A stretch of 62,815 bases of DNA from Methylobacterium sp. BTF04 (GTDB taxonomy: Bacteria; Pseudomonadota; Alphaproteobacteria; Rhizobiales; Beijerinckiaceae), in contig NZ_JAAHTB010000026.1 in assembly GCF_010692745.1 (NCBI RefSeq), forward strand, positions 1-62,815, written 5' to 3'. The position numbers and the translations under genes were made by a program. The notes beneath the pieces are model-generated. The model saw only the letters and a list, made by a program, of their open reading frames with translations, was not told the origin of the DNA and did not search any database. The number at the start of each line of letters is the position of its first letter. Position 1 is the first letter of the stretch. Below, in pieces: positions 57,300-62,815 of this stretch.

Positions 57300-58363
57300 G
57301 CGATCGAGGCGTCTTTGCCGTGGATCGAGGCATCTTCACGAACGCCGGCTTCGCCAATGAGCCCTTCACGGAGAGGGAGGCGTTCCTGTGGCTTGTCGCG
57401 GAGGCTGCGTGGAAGGAGCGCCGCGTCCGCTCGGGCGCCACCACCGTGACACTGGGGCGCGGGCAAATCTGCCACTCGGTCCGCTTCATGGCCGACGCCT
57501 GGCAATGGTCCAAATCGCGCGTTGATCGCTTCCTTGTGCGGCTCGAATCCCGCGGAAGCATCGCGCGCGAGAATGGGACACTTCAGACTGTCCTAACCCT
57601 CTGTAACTTCGAAGAATTTCAGAGATCGGGCGGTGTTGAGCGGGACACGGGTGGGACAGATGTGGGACAGATAGCGGGACAGATGTGCGGCGAAATCGGG
57701 ACAGACGAGGCCGACACAAGTCACTCTAATACAAAGGAAAAAATGGACGAAATCCATCCGCAGCGGGACACTACTGGGACAGATGCGGGGCAGCCCAAAT
57801 CGAGAAACCGGGACAAACTAGAATACACAAATAACAATAAAACACATATATGTTCGACTGCAGCCGATAAGCGGGTCTTCCAGGAAACGTTCTGGCCAAA
57901 ATACCCGAAGCGGAAGGGCTCGAATCCACCCGATCCCGCTGAAATTGCCTACCTCAAAGCCCTGAAGAACGGCGCGACCCATTCGGACATTTCCGCAGGG
58001 CTCGACGGCTACATCACCGAGTGCCGGGCAAACGAGATCCTCGGCACCAAGTTCGTCGCCATGGCCTCCACGTGGTTGAACCAGGGCCGCTGGAAGGAAC
58101 ACGTCGGTCCTGCGGCGAAGGCCGTCATGGCAGCCGTCGCCGCAGCCAACTCCGGTCACGCCTACCTCGAGCGCCTCTCGGACGACCGGTGGCGGGACTA
58201 CGTTCGGCATTGGCGAACCACGCTCGGGCAGTGGGATTTGTCCACCCGGACGCCGCCTCCTGACCACCCGCAGACCAAGGTCCCGCCCCACATACTGGCG
58301 GAGTTCCGCATCGGTCCACGACGTGCCCAGGCCAGCCCTGAGGCACTCGCCGGCGCCGCCTGA
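57296..58363 (+). CDS. Phage replication initiator (lambda O-like)
   Basis: 355 residues. A winged-helix N-terminus (TEREAFLWLVAEAAW, then KSRVDRFLVRLESRG) and a C-terminal domain (FWPKYPKRKGSNPPD, then FVAMASTWLNQGRWKEH) match DnaT/O-like phage initiators. The middle (about 95-175) is Gly/Thr/Asp-rich low-complexity because it encodes the iteron DNA. Its context after a DnaB helicase supports origin binding and helicase loading. Confidence 0.8.
   Translation: MSDRGVFAVDRGIFTNAGFANEPFTEREAFLWLVAEAAWKERRVRSGATTVTLGRGQICHSVRFMADAWQWSKSRVDRFLVRLESRGSIARENGTLQTVLTLCNFEEFQRSGGVERDTGGTDVGQIAGQMCGEIGTDEADTSHSNTKEKMDEIHPQRDTTGTDAGQPKSRNRDKLEYTNNNKTHICSTAADKRVFQETFWPKYPKRKGSNPPDPAEIAYLKALKNGATHSDISAGLDGYITECRANEILGTKFVAMASTWLNQGRWKEHVGPAAKAVMAAVAAANSGHAYLERLSDDRWRDYVRHWRTTLGQWDLSTRTPPPDHPQTKVPPHILAEFRIGPRRAQASPEALAGAA
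57575..57852. other. Probable phage replication origin: GGGACA iterons and AT-rich block
   Basis: Nine exact GGGACA copies start at 57575, 57642, 57653, 57664, 57676, 57698, 57765, 57776 and 57810, with one degenerate GGGGCA at 57787. The tight spacings are 11, 11, 12, 22, 11 and 11 bp, near whole helical turns. Copies fall in all three codon frames. An AT-rich run follows (about 57818-57852). This is the lambda-ori plan, inside an initiator gene. Confidence 0.75.
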
Positions 58364-58404
58364 ACTGCCCCCGCAATCCTCCTGTCGCGTACCGAGGACC
58401 ACCA

Positions 58405-59127
58405 ATGACCGTCCGAAGCCAGAACCAGCGTGCGAAGGGCCGGCGTCAGCGCGAACGGGAGCGCCGCCAGCGCCGGGAACAGCGCAAGCTCGAACAATGC
58501 GGGTCGGCGGGCAGCACCAGTACGAGCCCGGCCGCGCCCGGCGCCCGGAGCGTAGCCGATCCGATCTTTGGGGTGGCGTCACCGACCATCGACCCGAGCC
58601 TGTGCTGGTACATCGCTCGCACCAAGCCCCGCATGGGAGATCGAGCGCTCAAGGCGCTGCAGGACGCCGAGGCGGTGACCTATCAGCCCCGCTCGACGGA
58701 GGTGGTGGTTCGGCGCGGCCGCCGGATGATCCGCTGCGTGCCTATGCTGATCCGCACGGTGTTCATCGGCGTCCGAGATCCCGCTCACCTGGACATCGCG
58801 AAGGGCAGCATCGGGGTGGCCGAGATCGTCTGCCGTCCCGTGGAGGATACGACCACCCAGGGCAACATCGCCGGACCCGTGCTGAAGCCAGCCCGGCTCG
58901 ATGCGGAAGGCTTGCAGCGGTTCGTGGACGTCATCGCCAGGGGAGAGATCGTGGAGCCGGTCGGCATCAAGGTCGGGCAGAGCGTGTTGGTGATGGACGG
59001 CCCCTTCGCGAGCTTCCCTGCCGCGGTCGAAGAGATCCTCCCGCATGACCGTCTGCGCGTCGCGGTCAGCATCTTCGGTCGGCCCTCGCCTGTGGAGCTT
59101 GGGATCGCAGATGTTCAGGCGGTTTGA
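58405..59127 (+). CDS. NusG-like antiterminator with arginine-rich N-terminus
   Basis: 240 residues. Residues 4-28 hold 11 Arg and 2 Lys (RRQRERERRQRREQRK), like an RNA-binding arginine-rich motif. A NusG N-terminal domain spans about 65-165 (CWYIARTKPRMGDRALKALQ, then PMLIRTVFIGVRD), and a KOW domain near 190-235 (GQSVLVMDGPFASFPAAVEE, then VSIFGRPSPVEL) is very NusG-like. It is phage-encoded, next to the replication genes, where antiterminators lie. It should ride on RNA polymerase; processive antitermination of late genes is inferred. Confidence 0.85.
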   Translation: MTVRSQNQRAKGRRQRERERRQRREQRKLEQCGSAGSTSTSPAAPGARSVADPIFGVASPTIDPSLCWYIARTKPRMGDRALKALQDAEAVTYQPRSTEVVVRRGRRMIRCVPMLIRTVFIGVRDPAHLDIAKGSIGVAEIVCRPVEDTTTQGNIAGPVLKPARLDAEGLQRFVDVIARGEIVEPVGIKVGQSVLVMDGPFASFPAAVEEILPHDRLRVAVSIFGRPSPVELGIADVQAV

Positions 59128-59255
59128 GTCGTGATGTTTCGTCGACTGCCCTACAGCGCCAGATCTCGGTGCTGAGCCCGATTTCAGTTCGCCTGGAAGG
59201 CCTCAAGCAGACGTCTACGGCACCGTCCCCCTGAGGTGGAGGACACGCTGCCGTT

Positions 59256-60023
59256 CTAGGCAGCGGCCCGCCTGAACTCTTCGTCTGTTGCTTTTGCATC
59301 CAAGATCGCAGCAGCCCGGCCCAGGATAAGTCTCTGATCCTGACGGAAAGCGGACGGTCTAGTTAATACCGCAACGGTTTTCGGTGCCTCCGCAAGTCGG
59401 CGCACATCGTCAAGCTTCAGATAAGCCGAAGATATAGACACCGCGGACGGAGTAACTCCGGCAAACAGGACAATCCGTTCACCGAAACGGGCAGCCGCAT
59501 CAAACGACCATGGGTGTGTCGAGGCTCCAGAATATTGAGGCCTGATCTCAATGGCACGCTGTCCAAATACATCAATTAGCCTATCCGCAAGCCCGACCTT
59601 CAGTTTACGATCAAGCTTCTCTGCGTGACGCTCCGCGACAAGCTGGGCGGCCCGACGAGATGCATCAGCTACAATAGCCATAAAACCAGGGAGATTGTCC
59701 GCCGGCGCATCAATCTCAAACAACTCGTTTCCGTCGAAGCGGACGCCGCATTGCTCGGCAACTTCCCGGGCCGCGCGATGGAAAAATTCCGTTGCTCCAG
59801 CCATGTCGGCTTCTCGAGCTGCAGACCCGTCGTCGGTGACCATGTACTCTTTTGGGCCACCGCCAACCCGCAGCATGACCGAGGCCCCCGAGGGGTACAG
59901 CACGGGTAGCATCACGCGCGCATCTGCCCCCGGCCCAAGCCGGACGCGGACAAGCGCGCGCGCCGCTTCGTCCGCTACGGCGGAGAGCGGATGGCGGCTC
60001 ACAACATCAGCGTTGGTGACCAT
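59256..60023 (-). CDS. DUF1828-like protein in a reverse-strand cassette
   Basis: 255 residues. The N-terminal part (MLPVLYPSGASVMLRVGG, then YMVTDDGSAAREADMAGA) resembles DUF1828-type domains, which share a D-D-G-S/E step after two strands. The C-terminal half (LKVGLADRLIDVFGQRAIEI, then RIVLFAGVTPSAVSISSAYL) may form a second, nuclease- or sensor-like domain but shows no sure motif. The start at 60023 overlaps the upstream gene by 25 bp. The family call is tentative. Confidence 0.6.
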   Translation of the reverse strand: MVTNADVVSRHPLSAVADEAARALVRVRLGPGADARVMLPVLYPSGASVMLRVGGGPKEYMVTDDGSAAREADMAGATEFFHRAAREVAEQCGVRFDGNELFEIDAPADNLPGFMAIVADASRRAAQLVAERHAEKLDRKLKVGLADRLIDVFGQRAIEIRPQYSGASTHPWSFDAAARFGERIVLFAGVTPSAVSISSAYLKLDDVRRLAEAPKTVAVLTRPSAFRQDQRLILGRAAAILDAKATDEEFRRAAA

Positions 60024-60526
60024 GGCGGGAACGGTAATCCGTTGACGAATGCGAGATTGAAGGTAGCACATACATAGGCAACAGCCTCTCCGAAATCACT
60101 CGGCTCTGGTGTTACCGGAAGGCACACCGGCAAGTTGTCCGACACCATACACGCAAACCCCAAGGCGGCATTTTCCGCAAACGGATGCAGCCCGGTCTCG
60201 CTGCGGATGCCCTTATGCGGGCCCAGTTTATTCGTGTGAATACCGGGAGGTTTCCAATCAAAACGCGAGATTGGATAAGTGCCGGCAGGTTCAGCAAGGC
60301 AAAGCTGGAACGTCACGTTTTCGTCGGGAAGCCCAGACACTGCAGTAATGTGAAGTTCGGCGTTAATCGAGATGCCTTCAGCGAGGGCCGCAAGAACTAG
60401 CTTCCGGGGGCGATTTCCTGGATACCAAGCTAGCGGTCCAGCAATAAGCTTGCTTTCACTGAGCGCAGTAGCCATTCGCAGCAAGATTGCATCCGCCTCA
60501 GTCAAGCGGCACCTGTCCCCAAGCAC
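59999..60526 (-). CDS. Unknown protein in a reverse-strand cassette
   Basis: 175 residues. It contains IHTNKLGPHKGIRSETGLHP and then FAENAALGFACMV, a His/Asn/Glu-spaced pattern that loosely recalls DUF6978-type proteins; I am not certain. GC content is lower than in its neighbours. It is 16 bp from the gene before it and overlaps the next by 25 bp, so the three form an operon opposite to the surrounding phage genes. Confidence 0.6.
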   Translation of the reverse strand: MLGDRCRLTEADAILLRMATALSESKLIAGPLAWYPGNRPRKLVLAALAEGISINAELHITAVSGLPDENVTFQLCLAEPAGTYPISRFDWKPPGIHTNKLGPHKGIRSETGLHPFAENAALGFACMVSDNLPVCLPVTPEPSDFGEAVAYVCATFNLAFVNGLPFPPWSPTLML

Positions 60527-60541
60527 GCAGATCTCGGCTGA

Positions 60542-60802
60542 TCACTGCACCGATCCACCCTCAGGCGCCCGCAGCAACCGAAGTGCCTCGCCGATTATCT
60601 TATGGAGGTCGGATAGAGCCTGGTGTCCCATGGGGATACCGACTCGCTGATCCTCGACGGTCGTCAGCACGATCACCGCCAGGCCCTCGCCCATCATAAG
60701 CTCGGGCGCAGGCAGGCTGATCGGGAGCAGGAAGTCGCCCGTCGTCCCCGGAGGAAACGGGTCTACGGCTTGACCAGGGAGGAAGCGCTTTTCGTCGCTC
60801 AT
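60542..60802 (-). CDS. Small protein in a reverse-strand cassette
   Basis: 86 residues, MSDEKRFLPGQAVDPFPPG, then a strand-helix domain (LAVIVLTTVEDQRVGIPMGH, then ALSDLHKIIGEALRLLRAPE). It is first in the three-gene reverse unit. It has no recognised family and could be an antitoxin- or immunity-sized partner, but that is guesswork. Confidence 0.6.
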   Translation of the reverse strand: MSDEKRFLPGQAVDPFPPGTTGDFLLPISLPAPELMMGEGLAVIVLTTVEDQRVGIPMGHQALSDLHKIIGEALRLLRAPEGGSVQ

Positions 60803-60985
60803 GATCGCCCCTCAGATGCCGATCAGTTCAGGGTGAGAGAGTCACCCGAGGCACTCGCAGGGTGTCGACCATTGGTACCACGATTTCCCTCGCAATGCGC
60901 AATTATCCACCAGTGGTTGAGCGATCCAAGTCACAAGGTGATTAGAGCATATCTGGCCAGTGTCATTGCCCGTGGAGTTTGGGTG
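60803..60985. other. Gap between the reverse cassette and the rightward promoter
   Basis: 183 bp without a supported gene. It should contain the leftward promoter of the three-gene cassette, but no clear -35/-10 boxes are seen. Confidence 0.4.
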
Positions 60986-61014
60986 TTGCCGGAACACAAA
61001 TCGTGTAATATAAC
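60986..61014 (+). promoter_or_regulatory. Rightward promoter
   Basis: TTGCCG, exactly 17 bp, then TATAAC, a sigma70-type promoter. It would transcribe the repeats, the tRNA-like gene, the small ORFs and the terminase genes. Confidence 0.55.
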
Positions 61015-61124
61015 GAACGCTGCCCTGTAGGCGCTGTACTCTCCCGAGATGGGATCGGAGTTAAGCCCCTCCGGAGACGGATGAAACCGCTTCTCCACTT
61101 TGTAGGCTGGTTACCATGAGCGCA

Positions 61125-61170
61125 CCCCATCAGGGCACTACTTAAACCCCATCAGGGTACGCACCTCTTT
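61125..61170 (+). repeat. Twin CCCCATCAGGG repeats and a boxA-like site
   Basis: CCCCATCAGGG at 61125-61135 and 61147-61157, 22 bp apart. Each can fold as CCC-CATCA-GGG. CTCTTT at 61165-61170 resembles the core of boxA. They lie 110-160 nt downstream of the TTGCCG/TATAAC promoter, so they would be in its RNA leader and could be a nut-like element. Proposed, not shown. Confidence 0.4.
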
Positions 61171-61178
61171 CTTTTCGA

Positions 61179-61255
61179 CGTGGCGTAGCGCAGTCCGGTA
61201 GTGCGTGAGGATCATAAACTAAAGGTCCTTGGTTTGAATCCAAGCGCCGCAACCA
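61179..61255 (+). tRNA. Degenerate phage tRNA (anticodon CAT)
   Basis: Acceptor CGTGGCG and CGCCGCA pair except at the first position. The D-arm is GCGC...GTGC, the T-arm CTTGG-TTTGAAT-CCAAG is perfect, and CCA is encoded. The anticodon loop ATCATAA gives CAT (Met or Ile2), but its stem (TGAGG/ACTAA) has two mismatches. It may be a pseudo-tRNA, a specialised phage tRNA or an attachment relic. Confidence 0.6.
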
Positions 61256-61274
61256 TCACCAAGAGCGAGGCGAC

Positions 61275-61586
61275 ATGTTTGACATCTTCGGTCGCAAGCA
61301 TCGTGAAGCGAAGCGCCGGCGTCGTGAAGAGGTTGATCGCTCCCGCCGTCCTCGCCTGGAGGCCTCGACGGCCTCGACACGTTCGTCCTACGACGACAGC
61401 CCCATGAACCCGGCCTCGCCCGCCGGCATGCTTCTGAGCACGCCCAGCCCCATGTCGCCAAGCTACATCGACAACGACACCTCACCCTCGTCGCATTGCT
61501 CTTCCGCTTCCTCCTGGTCCTCGGACAGCGGATCGTCCTGCTCGTCGAGCAGCGACGGCGGATCGTCCAGTGGTGGCGGGGATTGA
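61275..61586 (+). CDS. Ser-rich small prophage protein
   Basis: 103 residues. A basic N-terminus (MFDIFGRKHREAKRRRREEV) leads to a Ser/Gly/Asp-rich tail ending SSSGGGD. The tail looks disordered. Proteins with this build occur near phage tRNA and terminase genes, with unknown roles. The start at 61275 has GAGCGAGGCG upstream. Confidence 0.55.
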   Translation: MFDIFGRKHREAKRRRREEVDRSRRPRLEASTASTRSSYDDSPMNPASPAGMLLSTPSPMSPSYIDNDTSPSSHCSSASSWSSDSGSSCSSSSDGGSSSGGGD

Positions 61587-61596
61587 GGTGCCAAAC

Positions 61597-61836
61597 ATGG
61601 GCGATCGGGTAGATCAGGATTTTGCCGGTTCATTTGAGGGGGGCAGCCTCGGCGAGGAATACGGCGAGCTTCTGTCGGCCCTCGCTCTATGGTCGGCCGA
61701 AAGGTTGCTTGAAGGCCACCGGCCTGTTCCACTGCAATTCGCGCTAAAGACAATGGCGGATATCGCCTCAGGCGCGCGGGTCGACGGCGGAAAGTTCTAT
61801 GAGGCCGTAAAGGCCCGCCGAGACCTTGGTCAGTAA
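61597..61836 (+). CDS. Small hypothetical prophage protein
   Basis: 79 residues, MGDRVDQDFAGSFEGGSLGE, then helices (LLSALALWSAERLLEGHRPV, then ALKTMADIASGARVDGGKFY). The start at 61597 has TGAGGTG upstream. It is just downstream of the Ser-rich gene and ahead of terminase. Not recognised. Confidence 0.55.
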   Translation: MGDRVDQDFAGSFEGGSLGEEYGELLSALALWSAERLLEGHRPVPLQFALKTMADIASGARVDGGKFYEAVKARRDLGQ

Positions 61837-61946
61837 GTTGCCGGGGGACCCTGGGGCCTTGAATCGTATACGGGTGGTCGGGGCCCCAGTTGTTTCTAGC
61901 GCTAGGGTCCTGGAACCCGGTAACGCGGTAACAGGTAACGGCCAGC

Positions 61947-62597
61947 ATGACGGCAGCCAGCGGATCGAAATTCCTCAGCCAAGCCGATTTTGCGCGCCAT
62001 CGCGGCGTCTCGCGTAAAGCGGTAACCGTTTGGAAACAGAAAGACTTGCTGGTCTTTTCTGACGCAGGTCTCATCGACGTCGAGGCCTCGGAATGGAACC
62101 TCGACCAGCGCCCGGCGAACTATCGGGGCGGTGTTACCCATCGGCCCGTCCGATCTGCCCCAGGTAACACGGCCACAGCCGAGCCGAGGGCGCCCGCCAA
62201 GCCGAAACCGGACACCTGGCAGAAGCTCGGAGCGGCGATGCCGAGGCCCGGCGCGGTACCCGCCGGAGACCCGGACGAGGATGGGCAGTTCGACCCGAAC
62301 GGCGTCGACTTGCCGATACCGCTCGCGCTTCGGCGCAAGGAAAACTACCTCGGTCTTCAGCGTAAGCAGGAGGTCGAGAAGAACGACAAGAAGCTGGTCG
62401 ACCGCGAGGCGGCCGAGAAACTGTTCTTCGACACCGCCCGCGACTTCCGCGACGCGTGGTCTTCCTGGCCGGCGCGAGTCGCCGTCACGATGGCAGACGA
62501 GCTCAAGGTCGACCCCCGCGCGCTGACGACCATCCTGAACGCGTATGTCAAACAGCACCTCTCCGAACTTGGCGATCCACCGGCCGAGTTCGGCTGA
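61947..62597 (+). CDS. Putative terminase small subunit
   Basis: 216 residues. An N-terminal HTH (FLSQADFARHRGVSRKAVTV) resembles the DNA-recognition domain of small terminases (Nu1-like). A Pro/Ala-rich linker and a helical C-terminal part follow (KENYLGLQRKQEVEKNDKKL, then LVDREAAEKLFFDTARDFRD). Its 3' end overlaps the large-subunit start by 53 bp. It should bind the packaging site. Confidence 0.72.
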   Translation: MTAASGSKFLSQADFARHRGVSRKAVTVWKQKDLLVFSDAGLIDVEASEWNLDQRPANYRGGVTHRPVRSAPGNTATAEPRAPAKPKPDTWQKLGAAMPRPGAVPAGDPDEDGQFDPNGVDLPIPLALRRKENYLGLQRKQEVEKNDKKLVDREAAEKLFFDTARDFRDAWSSWPARVAVTMADELKVDPRALTTILNAYVKQHLSELGDPPAEFG

Positions 62598-62815
62598 CAC
62601 TGGAAGCCTGTCGGCATCCTGGAGGAAGGGCGTCACGCCGACCCCGAACCTCAACGTGGTGGAGTGGGCCGAGCGCTACCGGCGCCTGAGCAAGGAATCG
62701 TCGAACGGCGGGCGCTTCATCGTCTCCCGGGTCGAGGTTGCCCGTGGTCCGATGCTGGCGGCAACGGAGCCAGGGGTCGGCACCATCACGCTGATGGCGT
62801 GCACCCAGCTTCTGA
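62545..62815 (+). CDS. Terminase large subunit, N-terminal part
   Basis: An ATG at 62545, inside the small-subunit gene, opens a frame reading MSNSTSPNLAIHRPSSADTG and then VVEWAERYRRLSKESSNGGR and GTITLMACTQLL, still open at the window end. The phrase resembles the GpA-type large-terminase start. Only 90 codons are present; the ATPase and nuclease domains lie outside. Read by hand. Confidence 0.7.
   Translation, partial: MSNSTSPNLAIHRPSSADTGSLSASWRKGVTPTPNLNVVEWAERYRRLSKESSNGGRFIVSRVEVARGPMLAATEPGVGTITLMACTQLL

Larger units (their letters stand above)
46503..62815. mobile_element. Lambda-like prophage, left part, integrated at tRNA-Phe
   Basis: Integrase at the tRNA, a leftward early operon, divergent CI/Cro-like regulators, replication genes, a NusG-like antiterminator and terminase in order. 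This is the layout of a temperate tailed phage. The right attachment site and the structural genes lie beyond the window. The left boundary is placed at the tRNA; the exact att core cannot be fixed without the other end. Confidence 0.9.

Noticed and set aside
57642..57815. GTDxGQ-like repeats as a protein repeat
   Set aside because: The unit spacing of 11 bp puts copies in different frames, so the DNA repeat explains the peptide pattern and not the reverse.
46503..62815. CRISPR array or insertion sequence
   Set aside because: No regularly spaced repeat-spacer pattern and no transposase were found anywhere in the window.

Overview
This is a GC-rich alphaproteobacterial chromosome segment. It most resembles Methylobacterium/Methylorubrum-type Rhizobiales, judging from an intracellular PHB depolymerase, a C-terminally extended ribosomal protein S21, UbiK, SlyX, DUF4142 and YbjN proteins, a PutA, and the overall codon bias. 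The genus is inferred from protein character, not from a database match. About 46 kb of mostly housekeeping chromosome is followed by about 16 kb of the left part of an integrated lambda-like prophage.

Layout, left to right. 1-960: edge of an older genomic island, with a frameshifted tyrosine integrase beside tRNA-Leu(CAG). 1054-12243: leuC, a 2-hydroxyacid dehydrogenase, an Inh-like secreted protein, trhO-slyX, succinate-semialdehyde dehydrogenase, a class II glutamine amidotransferase, a receiver-only response regulator, rpsU, phaZ, a GST and a low-complexity unknown protein. 12457-20030: an OmpR/HK two-component pair, ubiK, ybjN-proC, a TetR-like gene, a DUF4142 protein, and rnhA overlapping a 3-methyladenine glycosylase. 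20316-25059: a PAS-GGDEF-EAL protein with a degenerate GGDEF motif, a soluble double-PAS chemoreceptor and threonine aldolase. 25333-33314: a split Wadjet/Mks-type SMC locus. jetA-like and jetB-like genes are separated from the jetC-like SMC gene by a LysR-SDR cassette, and no jetD nuclease is visible. 33551-46399: putA, an SF2 helicase with an altered Walker A, htpG, ampG-like, a fucosyltransferase-like gene, tRNA-Gly(CCC), maf and yacG.

46503 to the right end: a prophage integrated at tRNA-Phe(GAA). A leftward operon runs from a 29-residue membrane peptide to the integrase. An AT-rich CI-like repressor faces a Cro/YdaS-like gene, and two matching 16-bp operators (TTGC-N8-GCAA) sit at the two promoters. 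The rightward arm carries HTH proteins, a DnaB-like helicase and an initiator gene whose middle holds phased GGGACA iterons next to an AT-rich block, which is probably the phage origin. A NusG-like antiterminator with an arginine-rich N-terminus follows. A three-gene cassette on the opposite strand comes next, then a promoter with twin small hairpin repeats, a degenerate CAT tRNA, small ORFs and the two terminase subunits. The large terminase subunit is cut by the window end.

The most unusual material is: the jetD-less, interrupted SMC locus; the NusG protein with a lambda N-like basic tail together with a possible nut-like site; the origin embedded in the initiator gene; and the reverse-strand three-gene prophage cassette with a DUF1828-like member.
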